Assembly: GCA_017591395.1 (NCBI GenBank)
Contig: WEDG01001050.1
Span: forward strand, 1 to 64,000
Reading direction: 5' to 3'
Length of the DNA: 64,000 nucleotides
DNA from: Schistocephalus solidus
Taxonomy: Eukaryota; Platyhelminthes; Cestoda; Diphyllobothriidea; Diphyllobothriidae
Positions 58,401 to 64,000 of the stretch are shown here, one piece after another; within the stretch, counting starts at the first letter, position 1; every line of letters starts with the position of its first letter. The notes beneath the pieces are model-generated. The model was not told where the DNA came from, made no database searches, and saw only the letters and a program-made list of their open reading frames with translations. Position numbers and translations under genes: made by a program.

Positions 58401-60770
58401 CTCGATTATTCTTTGGGGTCCATATACCAGAAACCGCATAGAAAATGCTGGAGGATATACCAAGAATTTGAACCTATCCCAGCTGTATTATCTGGCTGTG
58501 GAATCATCGGCGAAGCACATGCCTGGCCATTTGGTTGGTACCTATGTCTGAAGTTCGCTATAATACCTTCGCTATATATACCTGTCGTAACAAACACATT
58601 AAGTAATTTGGTTTTTTTACGGCTTGGCATTTGAAATTGTATCCTTTGAATGAGGTGCATGTGATTTTGAAGGGTCCCAGATCACGAGCTAACTAAAAAA
58701 TGTCCTGTGAATTGGGGTAATTTTTGTCAGTGCTAACTGAAAGCCACGGAGGAGGTTCCGTTTGTTAAAAGCTACGCCTACTGTCAAAAAGGTTGCATAG
58801 CTCAGGCAAATACTGGCTTAATTGATACTTGTAATACGCGAATTGATGCAAGCGTTGATTATAGCTGGCTAATGATTATCGGTAATGAGTCGGCAATGAT
58901 AATCCCAGTCTCCCCTCTATTTGTACTCTTATGGCATTGTTATTGGTCCTTATGCTTCTGTCTGGTAGGGTCCTTTCTGGACTCCAGTGTGCAACAGGAT
59001 ATACCTGTTTAGTGCCCAGGTCGATGAACGGCCCTCCAAGGATCTTAAATATTTTTGTGTCTTTCCGACTCAGAGGCGAATGAAGCTAGATGCCGTAAAC
59101 AAAAGTGGATTCCCTATCTTAATAAATGTCAACCAAAAATTCTGAAATGAACCTTCGTTTTGAAAAGTTTTGCTTGAGCAGTTGTCACCTTGATTAGCAT
59201 GCCCAAGGTGTTTCAGCCACATCAGAATGCCGGCTTTCGAACGACTTTCATTCTGACGACCGGCAGAAACCATACCCTGTAAAGCATGACGACGTAGGTT
59301 TGCATTTCTCTTGTGGATTCTCGATGCCCTTATTCATTCAAATATATAATATAAAAAACGTGGATAAAATATTCTTCGTTCTACTTGTTTGGTAGCCAAT
59401 TTCACCCTCACGTTTAAAATTGAATAAAGGACATCTTTCGGTTTTAAAATGTTTCTAAATAGGGATTGTTTAGGATTGTGAAACGTTCATTCCTAATACA
59501 TCGTAAACGACAGTTTATTAATGTTGCCTACAAAGTTTACAACATGCTATACATCCATTAGAAAATATTTGAGAATTATATGATTTCGTCCTCTTAACGT
59601 GGATGAATGTTTGATTTTTCTTAAACATAATGTTTACAAAATGTACTTTGGAAAACTATAATTGAAGTCCAAAGATCGGTAGGGTTTAAAATTATTCGGC
59701 AACTTAAAACGCTTGACCACTTAAAAATACCCTTCGTTCAAGCATAATATTTAAAGGAGGTATTATTGGATACCAAAAGAGTATAAAAAGAATATTTTTG
59801 TGCATGTTTTCTTAGTCAGATATTTGCATGAATAAGAGCATCAAAAATCCCTCGGGAAAATGCATTTTACATTAGTAGCCCTTTCTTACACAGTATGTTT
59901 TTCTGCAGGCTGTCAAAAAAACTTGTTCGAAGGCTGACCTTCTGACGTCGCTTAAATATCTGACGGTTAAGCTGCAGGATGATCAACGTGACAATTCTAC
60001 GTAATAAATATGTTCAAAATGAAAAAAACAGTTCAGAATTTTGGTTAATGATTCATAAGATATGGAATCTACTGTACTTTATATTTTTCAATGTTTTCTG
60101 CTCACTGGTTGACTTATGGGATGTGAAAAACTTTTTAAATTTGAAGTAAGCTAGAAGAAATATCCTTTGCTTACGACAATTCTGAAAAAACTGGTAAGTT
60201 TGTTAAATCCTACATTTAAAGTAATTATTACGGTGTCTGAGAGGCAAATTGCGACCCAAGCAACGTAGAAAACTATAAATATAATTGAGATTCGCCTTAA
60301 ATGAACCCGTTTAATCCATCGACCGTTATTGAATACTTGTAAAAAAACGCACCCAGGCAAAGAAACAGAAGAATTGCATCATTATTTTCCGATTCTTAGC
60401 AATCTTCAGATAGCGCCCAGATGTTGAAAATGTGGACTTTGGCATCAGGCTTTGCGATAATGTTAGAAGTGAACATCGTAGCAAGGCTTCTACACACAGT
60501 TTCGCTTACCTTATACTGATGTCCCTTCTTGAGACTGCAATCGTAAAGTAGTATCTCCGACTGCATTTTGGACTCATCCGAACGTGGCGCTGCGTCGGCT
60601 CGAGGCTGGAGCTTTGTTCGCTTTCGAGGGACGGCTACCGACCGCCGCTTCCTTGACTCGTTTTCACGTCCGCCGATCTGAATCTCCAACTGCGGTGACC
60701 GAAAGGCCAACTGCGTGAATTCGGCGGCCACGCGCGTCTCAGCCTCCTTGTTCACATTCAGTCGGCGTAA
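28470..60770 (-). CDS. LAR-like receptor tyrosine phosphatase, 3' part (10 exons)
   Basis: Exons in transcript order: 60770-60510, 57932-57730, 57650-57534, 56451-56297, 47798-47371, 43164-42746, 42620-42568, 39679-39336, 33398-32809, 28665-28470. Phases agree at every junction and give 921 residues plus a stop. Parts in order: membrane-proximal ectodomain with an RKRR site, one transmembrane helix, juxtamembrane segment, phosphatase D1 ([17 protein letters not shown]) and D2. Order and sequence follow LAR/PTPRF of vertebrates and Lar of flies, which dephosphorylate phosphotyrosine proteins and act in axon guidance and synapse formation. D1 should be active. D2 has lost key positions, as is usual in this family. 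The Ig and fibronectin exons must lie beyond 64000. The 125-nt intron in D1 and the 79-nt intron before the transmembrane segment are inferred from frame changes. Confidence 0.93.
28666..31055. other. LAR-like last intron, left part
   Basis: No coding sequence seen apart from the end exon. Holds the dispersed block at 29905-29960 and a degenerate telomere-like tract at 30050-30300. Confidence 0.4.
30050..30300. repeat. Degenerate telomere-like CCTAA-rich tract
   Basis: Irregular runs such as CGCTAACCCTAAAACCCC and CCTAACAC recall decayed CCCTAA repeats. Confidence 0.45.
31060..31490 (-). mobile_element. Tandem tRNA-headed short repeats, about 1.5 units
   Basis: Head blocks at about 31090-31125 and 31355-31390 are 263 bases apart. 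Between them lie a reversed tail (31130-31190) and tRNA-like block (31205-31285). A second tail follows at 31440-31485. Confidence 0.7.
31492..31620 (+). mobile_element. tRNA-headed short repeat, opposed copy
   Basis: Begins at a B-box region (GGTTCGAGCC) and runs through GGCTGGCTGACAACGAC and CAGGAGTGACCATTACAGTC to CTTTGTCGG. It faces the tandem units to its left. Confidence 0.65.
31696..32060 (-). mobile_element. Penelope-like element 3' part
   Basis: The - strand keeps a tail-type hammerhead (31809-31765) with GGAAA/TTTCC stem II and GAAACGTC, but CTGATGG in place of CTGATGA. Upstream sequence has the Ser/Gly-rich character of a Penelope C-terminal region. A GAA microsatellite (31703-31738) marks the end. 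Confidence 0.5.
32255..32405 (+). mobile_element. tRNA-headed short repeat copy
   Basis: A-box-like CAGCTCAGTGATTAGGGCG and B-box-like GATTTCGAGCTTC precede a decayed tail (GGGTGATGAAGGCTAATAAAC). Confidence 0.6.
32809..33398 (-). CDS. LAR-like exon (most of phosphatase D2)
   Basis: Reads [57 protein letters not shown] and [15 protein letters not shown] has become KNRT and the WPD/WPE loop reads DWRETSSP, so the general acid and recognition Tyr are lost, as in other non-catalytic D2 domains. The length between IEFQ and SASLP equals that in human LAR. Phase 0 in, 2 out. Confidence 0.95.
33890..34110. repeat. Degenerate telomere-like CCTAA-rich tract
   Basis: Runs such as ACCCCAACCCTAGTCCTAAGC and AACCCCTAACCCC lie in the intron between D2 and D1 exons. 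A G-rich-strand counterpart lies at 34850-34960 (TTAGGATTAGGGTTAAG). Confidence 0.5.
34400..34450. repeat. GTA microsatellite
   Basis: Interrupted GTA triplets. Confidence 0.8.
35690..36030. mobile_element. Decayed short-repeat and Penelope-tail fragments
   Basis: 35690-35760 is a reversed short-repeat tail. 35865-35940 matches a Penelope tail (CCAAAACGTCAGGTAAATAAA). 35955-36025 is a reversed head block. Confidence 0.5.
36031..38030. other. LAR-like intron, stretch without recognised feature
   Basis: No gene or repeat family recognised. Confidence 0.4.
38031..38490. other. GC-rich island of unknown nature in a LAR-like intron
   Basis: Clearly richer in GC than its surroundings and open in several frames on both strands, none resembling a known protein. 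It ends near CATCGTAAGTCG. It may be an unidentified repeat or exon. Confidence 0.25.
39299..39323. repeat. CG/CA microsatellite next to a donor site
   Basis: GCGCGCGC followed by ACGCACGCACACA just downstream, on the - strand, of the exon ending at 39336. Confidence 0.8.
39336..39679 (-). CDS. LAR-like exon (end of D1 and D1-D2 linker)
   Basis: Reads [40 protein letters not shown] and VTSMDIEFQ, matching LAR D1 C-terminus including the Q-loop (MVQTE). Acceptor CTTGCAG, donor GTTAGA, phase 1 in and 0 out. A Gly-rich insert sits before VTSMDIEF. Confidence 0.95.
39680..42567. other. LAR-like intron within D1
   Basis: No gene recognised. A hammerhead-like core with a hairpin stem II is seen on the - strand near 42040-42010, but without a proper stem III. 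Confidence 0.4.
42568..42620 (-). CDS. LAR-like exon (D1 catalytic Cys loop)
   Basis: A short 53-nt exon reading [18 protein letters not shown], the CX5R phosphate-binding loop with nucleophilic Cys and Arg intact. Donor GTAAGT. The acceptor chosen, GCTGCTAG after a pyrimidine-rich run, is the one that restores phase with the upstream exon. Alternatively the segment 42745-42621 is translated after a one-base correction. Confidence 0.8.
42746..43164 (-). CDS. LAR-like exon (D1 core, WPD loop)
   Basis: Reads [48 protein letters not shown], and [13 protein letters not shown]. The WPD aspartate (general acid) is present. Two inserts relative to vertebrate LAR are seen, a Pro-rich one after TEHFCITPE and one rich in Glu/Pro/Thr before VKQFQF. 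The frame meets TGA at 42744-42742, just past donor GTGAAT at 42745. Confidence 0.92.
44037..44112 (+). mobile_element. Short repeat tail, degenerate
   Basis: GGTTGGCTAATAAGTCCGAAAT and CCCAGTCTCCATTATCTTTG are recognisable, with the CTGATGA part deleted. Confidence 0.5.
44880..45035 (+). mobile_element. tRNA-headed short repeat, degenerate
   Basis: A-box-like CCATGGCTCAATAG, then CCAGGCTGATGACGG and GACCAGAAAGGGACATTC. Confidence 0.5.
45177..45465 (-). mobile_element. tRNA-headed short repeat, full-length unit
   Basis: On the - strand it reads head, spacer, tRNA-like block (TGGCTCATTGG A box) and hammerhead-like tail (45237-45192, CTGATGA and GAA intact, stem I GACTGG with CAGGTC). A short TA stretch flanks it. 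Confidence 0.75.
46610..46720 (+). mobile_element. Penelope-like 3' tail, decayed
   Basis: Matches the tail consensus with CTGAGGATGGGTTTGAGC and CCAAAACGTCGGGTCAATAAG. Ribozyme core mutated. Confidence 0.5.
47371..47798 (-). CDS. LAR-like exon (start of phosphatase D1)
   Basis: A flatworm-specific linker leads into [50 protein letters not shown] and [20 protein letters not shown], all hallmarks of LAR D1. KNRY is the phosphotyrosine-recognition loop. Acceptor CTTTAG lets it join the juxtamembrane exon in phase 1. Donor is GTAAGC. Confidence 0.95.
48540..49930 (+). mobile_element. Penelope-like element with RT and GIY-YIG remnants
   Basis: 48565-48837 encodes reverse transcriptase motifs ([20 protein letters not shown], then LYRRYVHN where YVDD is expected, so the catalytic Asp pair is lost). 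49193-49715 encodes a GIY-YIG-like endonuclease end ([27 protein letters not shown]). Frame breaks lie between. The tail ends ACCAATAAATTCTGCTG near 49910. It is a different lineage from the copies at 14325 and 50430. Confidence 0.85.
50430..51620 (+). mobile_element. Penelope-like element, third copy
   Basis: 50463-50658 encodes the RT N-terminal region ([19 protein letters not shown]). About 50905-50965 encodes [18 protein letters not shown] with intact YVDD. 51120-51315 encodes the endonuclease tail ([26 protein letters not shown]). The 3' end carries the tail motif (CTGAAGATGGGCTCGAG, CCAAAACGT) near 51550-51600. Internal deletions and stops make it inactive. Confidence 0.85.
51621..54060. 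other. LAR-like intron, AT-rich stretch
   Basis: No gene recognised. The part from 53000 is AT-rich and loosely resembles 59430-60000 and 63060-63420, possibly an old dispersed repeat. Confidence 0.35.
52680..52770 (+). mobile_element. Penelope-like 3' tail, decayed
   Basis: CTAATGATGGGTTCGAG and AATCCGGAACGTTGGCCGAAT match the tail consensus with core mutations. Confidence 0.5.
54061..54091. repeat. TA microsatellite before short-repeat array
   Basis: About 12 TA pairs directly at the tail side of the first short-repeat unit. Confidence 0.9.
54122..54166 (-). ncRNA. Hammerhead-like ribozyme motif in first tandem unit
   Basis: Same stem I, core and stem II as its neighbour 304 bp away; stem III is ATGACCAT, an imperfect palindrome. 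Confidence 0.5.
54429..54473 (-). ncRNA. Hammerhead-like ribozyme motif in short repeat
   Basis: On the - strand: stem I GACTGG with CCGGTC (6 pairs), core CTGATGA (54467-54461), stem II GGCT/AGCC closing AATA, GAA, and palindromic stem III ATGGCCAT. The base at the expected cleavage position is T. Position 10.1/11.1 is a C-A mismatch. Confidence 0.55.
54587..54795 (+). mobile_element. Opposed short-repeat copy with tail and following head
   Basis: Starts in the tRNA-like block, runs through the hammerhead-like tail (54617-54661) and the tail GGTTCCAAATTATCAAC, then continues into a head block (GTCGCTATGCGACTGCC) to GATCGGTGAGCC. It is the inverse of 54395-54577 plus part of the first unit, giving a foldback structure. 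Confidence 0.8.
54617..54661 (+). ncRNA. Hammerhead-like ribozyme motif, + strand
   Basis: GACTGG 54617-54622 pairs with CCGGTC 54656-54661. CTGATGA at 54623-54629, GGCT 54631-54634 with AGCC 54639-54642, GAA 54644-54646, ATGGCCAT 54647-54654, T at 54655. Confidence 0.55.
54812..54846. repeat. TA microsatellite
   Basis: Between the short-repeat copy and the next repeat family. Confidence 0.9.
54847..55240. repeat. 233-bp-spaced direct repeat carrying a hammerhead
   Basis: CAAACAAGTGCGTAACACTC recurs with a spacing of 233 bp (54850 and 55083) in blocks of about 120 bp. A short reversed piece of the block (TAACTGGCGGGCGGACTAATG) follows at 55211. The interval between the blocks holds a hammerhead on the - strand. 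Different family from the tRNA-headed repeat. Confidence 0.8.
55005..55049 (-). ncRNA. Type I hammerhead ribozyme motif, near-canonical
   Basis: On the - strand: GATGTA (55049-55044) pairs with TGCGTC (55010-55005). CTGATGA at 55043-55037, stem II CGGT/ACCG closing AATG, GAA (55022-55020), palindrome ACAGCTGT (55019-55012), and C at 55011 as the cleavage base. All invariant core bases are present. A palindromic stem III suits cleavage by paired copies. Confidence 0.7.
55339..55466. repeat. TA microsatellite, about 128 bp
   Basis: Long alternating TA tract with a few breaks. Confidence 0.95.
55467..56296. other. LAR-like intron, right end
   Basis: Nothing recognised. Confidence 0.4.
56297..56451 (-). 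CDS. LAR-like exon (cytoplasmic juxtamembrane)
   Basis: Reads [14 protein letters not shown] and [14 protein letters not shown], parallel to the LAR juxtamembrane KRKRTHSPSSK...DPVEMRRLNYQT. Acceptor TTGTTTAG, donor GTGCGC, phase 2 in and 1 out. Confidence 0.85.
56452..57533. other. LAR-like intron between transmembrane and juxtamembrane exons
   Basis: Nothing recognised. Confidence 0.4.
57534..57650 (-). CDS. LAR-like exon (transmembrane helix)
   Basis: Encodes [20 protein letters not shown] and a further ALQCFF, a hydrophobic helix of about 25 residues followed by an arginine-rich stop-transfer sequence completed in the next exon. Donor GTAAGC, phase 2. The reading frame differs from that of the upstream exon, so a 79-nt intron (57729-57651) is inferred between them. 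Confidence 0.75.
57730..57932 (-). CDS. LAR-like exon (end of ectodomain, acidic stalk)
   Basis: After acceptor TAAAAG the frame reads [11 protein letters not shown] and [11 protein letters not shown], similar to the last fibronectin strand before the membrane in PTPRD/S/F (FVLAS...SPYSDEIV). It then gives an acidic stretch [11 protein letters not shown]. Leaves in phase 2 at donor GTCAGT, 57729. The exon limits rest on phase and similarity only. Confidence 0.65.
58850..58940 (+). mobile_element. Short repeat tail, degenerate
   Basis: ATAGCTGGCTAATGATTATCGG and GGCAATGATAATCCCAGTCTCC recall the hammerhead-like tail with core changes. Confidence 0.45.
58941..60509. other. LAR-like intron, no recognised feature
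   Basis: AT-rich; no exon found that would fit between the phase-0 ends at 60510 and 57932. Confidence 0.4.
60510..60770 (-). CDS. LAR-like exon (membrane-proximal ectodomain, RKRR site)
   Basis: Encodes 87 residues beginning [19 protein letters not shown], which resembles the membrane-proximal segment of type IIa RPTPs (RRLQTEE...VAAEL). Residues 40-43 of the exon are RKRR followed by Ser, a furin-type site. The family is cleaved in this region. Acceptor TTCGCAG, donor GTAAGC, phase 0 both ends. First exon recognised from the right edge. Confidence 0.8.
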
Positions 60771-61269
60771 CTGCGAAAATATTCATAAAGTTTAATGAAC
60801 GAGCCGTTATTTGCAAACTCGAAAACCTGTCAAGAAGGGACTTAGAAGGCGTGCAATATGACCAACCGAGGAATAACCAGACGCAAATGTTTTCGACGTA
60901 CACTGAGAAGAGCAAGTAAACTAAATCAGAAGCTTTCTCGGGTTTCAATGTGGAGAGAAGATATTCACTGTGCGTTCAACGGATACATAAGCCTGCTCAG
61001 ATAGTCCTTAAACGCTCTAAAATGTATATTTGGATGAAACCTTTACTTAATTAGGAGCCACCCCTTTATCAATTGCCAATAAGTCGGTTAAGAGCATAAT
61101 ATAATTGAAGGGACATTAATTAGGCCTCTCCAACATCAGCCATTTTATCATTTGCGACTACGTCTGGTCATTTCATAAAAGGCTATGGGACGACAGCTTT
61201 CTGATAAACAGCAAGAACAAATAGTAAACCCTCGAGCAAAATTTTAACTGAAATTCCATAAGGAATCTC

Positions 61270-61640
61270 AGCAACAGCATTCTTTCGGCACAGAATTCAA
61301 ACCATTCGGATCGCGCAGGCACGAACATAAGCTGGCTGTGCGACTGGGTGATGGATTATCACAAGTGGTAGCCAACATCTCACGAAGTTAACTTCGCAGC
61401 CACGAAAATAATCACCCACACCAGAAACAAGACGCCACCAATATGAACTCTAGTAATAGATGTATTGATCTGGCGCCGGCATTCGCATGCCATTTACAGT
61501 CATCTCCATACCGGGTTTACTGATGTTTGATTGACTCCCATTCCCATAAACTGTTATCTGTTTTCTTGCCCCCTTTATCTCTGACGAAAGACGAAGGTAC
61601 GAGTTCGAAAACTCAAATGACGAAGAAAATAGTTGGGTCT
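61270..61640 (+). mobile_element. Penelope-like element, GIY-YIG tail remnant
   Basis: In broken frames it reads HEHKLAVRLGDGLSQVVAN, FAATKIITHTRNKT and RCIDLAPAFACHLQS, matching the endonuclease C-terminus of Penelope-like proteins. A 3' block follows with CTGACGA (61581) and GAAA (61607). It lies in the LAR-like intron nearest the right edge. Confidence 0.7.
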
Positions 61641-62169
61641 ATCTAACAACTGTCTTCTTCTGCTTCTACATCTTTAAACCACAGTTTTATACTGTACGCA
61701 TTAGGCGTGCCCAATATTTATATCCTGAAGAATATAAATTTACCCCTTTTTAGTGAAGTAAATGCAGAAAGTTGGCTTTTAAAGGCCAGCAGGTCGTACA
61801 TATTTAAAACAGAGGTTTGGCTGCGACCATTATCAGAGGCAAATAGAGGCGTATTTCTTCGGGCTGCAGTCCATTAGCAAGCAGAAATACCTCCCTCGCA
61901 TAAGCTGACGCTTTTTCTGCGGAGAGTAATTAGTCACACCCAGGTGGAGAGAGCGTGCGATCACTGCTTCCAATATGTGTGCGGCGAACTACTGAGTCAT
62001 TATCATGTAAATGGCCGACATGCGTGGTGCGACTGCAGTTATTAAGGAATCGATTGTAGGCGATAACCTCATCACATCAAGTACGATTATTCAAAATGAA
62101 CGCGGGAACTGTGAATTTTGATGTGCATGTTGTTTCATAAAAGCTACATTCTATATATAGATATAGTCG

Positions 62170-62275
62170 TCCCTGAATGGCACTGACACTTATATTTTTC
62201 CGTCTCTGATAAAGAATTCGAACTTAAATCCGAAATGTCTACAAATATAACTTATATTACATCACCAACTCGCTT
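62170..62275 (+). mobile_element. Penelope-like 3' tail, decayed
   Basis: TCTCTGATAAAGAATTCGAAC and AAATCCGAAATGTC match the tail layout with a mutated core. Confidence 0.4.
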
Positions 62276-62394
62276 TTTAACTATTTAATGGAAGTAGCTT
62301 TTTAATATTGATAAGTTCAAAATTCTTAAAGTATTCCGACCCACTGTTGGCATATAACTGACGTCGATTATGCCCAATCAACAGAGTGGAATAC

Positions 62395-62530
62395 CATGGC
62401 CGAAATGATAGAAAATTTGACTTAAATGATCGACGACGGACTGCTCCTGGGTTCGATTCCCGGGCTATCCAAGCACCCTTGGAATTTGTATGCTGAGTAT
62501 CACCGATAAATGAAGAACGACCACTCCATT
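62395..62530 (+). mobile_element. tRNA-like short repeat, decayed
   Basis: B-box GGTTCGATTCC at 62451 is perfect. The A box is not recognisable. Confidence 0.4.
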
Positions 62531-64000
62531 CTCCGTCGTCTTCGTTAATGTTTCTCGTACACCGTACAAAACACTCATCAGTCCGATAATTTCCAGCTGA
62601 TTTAACATTTGTAAGTTAATAACCTACTAAACCATATAATTTTCCGGTTTAAACTTGCTGATTCGGTAATATCCCACAGTTTTCTGCTAAGTTTAGTTTT
62701 GCAAGATCAAAAAATCAGCCAGTTATTTTGGAGCCTTAACATTACCTATAAAATGTGTACTTCGGCAACGTATTGCGTAGGTATATGGTGATTGTTTTTT
62801 GGTAAGATTTGTTTAGTTTTTCACAACTGGGTAGACTACAGGGCATCTTGAGTAGTATGAATTTTTACCTTCGCTTTCAAATGTCCTAATAGCTTCAAAT
62901 AAATTATATAGAAAACCGGTGAAAATAGTTTTTGTTAATATTACTTTGGTAAAACGTTACATTTAGTTTAAGTTGTTTACTGGGAGAATGACTTAAGTTA
63001 ATTAAGAAAAAAACATATTGTAAGTATGAACTATTTGAGATCTTTTCTTAATAGCCTACAGAGGTATCTGATTTCCCCATAGCGAAAATTTAAAGCATCT
63101 AGCTTGGAAACATGGTGCACAAGCGCATCTGCAGCAAGGGTTCAAAATTATTTGGATTTAATTTAGTTTTAGAAAAGATTTAATCATTTTTGTCCTCCAG
63201 TATAATATATAAAAAAGTATTTTTGCTAAATAAATGCAAAAGGAAAGTTTTCAGTCATTTTTCCCAAAGAATATGTTAAAATTTATTAGGTCATTGCAAA
63301 TCAATGGTGACCATTCATAATACTTACAAGACACTTTTTAACGATCACAGTTCTTACAGGTGGTCGTAGAGGGAGCTCATTCAAAAGCAAGTGTCTTGTA
63401 ATGACTGAAGTATTTAGGAATAAGGCTTCGCAATAAGCCGTCTTAAAACCACATCTTAATCAAAAGTGCATTAAAATACTTGGGTTACCATTTTACGAGG
63501 CGGCTAGATACTGTTAGTAGTCAACCTTCCAATTAATCACTTTAACGAAAAGGGATATGTTAAAAACAAGTTTGTCTACTCGTGATGCTAAGTTAGGCCT
63601 TGGATCCAAGCTGCATTGACCCTTTGATCCTTTGTCATATAGTTGTGATGTATCTGCATCAAGCCAACTAGGAATGACATCTGATTTAAAGCCTCCGTCT
63701 AAAGCTTGTTACACCTGGATCTGGATTTCCTGGATGTTATCGGTTCCCTATGGACCAGAAAGGACACATCCCAGTCTGCTGATTGTTCCAAAGGAGGACA
63801 AAGCAGCCTCTTCAGATGACAGCCCTCCAACCCACGACCTTCAGTGTGTAGAAGTTAATTCGTATGCTAACTATTTACTGTAATAAGGAGTGCGCTGAGG
63901 GTGGGCAGAAGATGGAATTCATTATTGGATTTACTATTTTCCCTTATGAAATTCCGAACAGTCACTGATGCGTGCATTGAGCACGTCACCGCGGCCTGCA
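62531..64000. other. Right edge, no recognised feature
   Basis: AT-rich. The next LAR-like exons (fibronectin repeats) were looked for on the - strand and not found. The last 40 bases are GC-rich and might border an exon. Confidence 0.3.

Overview
The window is eukaryotic DNA with long, repeat-filled introns, GT-AG splice junctions and two large protein-coding genes converging tail to tail. The repeat content suggests a flatworm, most likely a diphyllobothriidean tapeworm: Penelope-like retroelements, short tRNA-headed repeats with hammerhead-ribozyme-like tails, and TA, TAG and TCA microsatellites. No prokaryotic features were found. The species call is an inference from family knowledge, not from a database search.

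Left half, + strand (2915-24667): a complete REXO1-type RNA exonuclease. Nine exons join in phase into a 690-residue protein with a Tyr-Pro-Thr-Pro-rich N-terminus, a conserved helical segment, a Cys-rich putative zinc-binding segment and a DEDDh exonuclease domain with all five catalytic acidic/His positions present. Intron 4 (9652-17870) holds Penelope-like fragments, a kelch-repeat exon on the opposite strand bracketed by Penelope terminal repeats, a perfect 423-bp tandem duplication, an 814-bp element inserted into a Penelope copy with a 9-bp target duplication, and a 371-bp tandem repeat with a palindromic left end. Intron 8 holds about 410 bp of TCA triplets.

Right half, - strand (60770 down to 28470): the 3' part of a LAR-like (type IIa) receptor protein tyrosine phosphatase. 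Ten exons give 921 residues: membrane-proximal ectodomain with a furin-type RKRR site, one transmembrane helix, juxtamembrane segment, catalytic D1 ([13 protein letters not shown]) and a degenerate D2. The N-terminal Ig and fibronectin exons lie beyond the right edge. The genes end about 3.8 kb apart.

Mobile DNA: at least four Penelope-like remnants keep recognisable reverse transcriptase and/or GIY-YIG pieces (14325, 48540, 50430, 61270), and several more keep only 3' tails. The commonest repeat is a short element with a head block, a tRNA-like block with A and B boxes, and a segment that folds as a type I hammerhead. At 54092-54790 it forms 304-bp tandem units. A separate repeat at 54847-55240 carries an even more canonical hammerhead on the - strand. 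These ribozyme-bearing repeats are the most interesting non-coding signal here.
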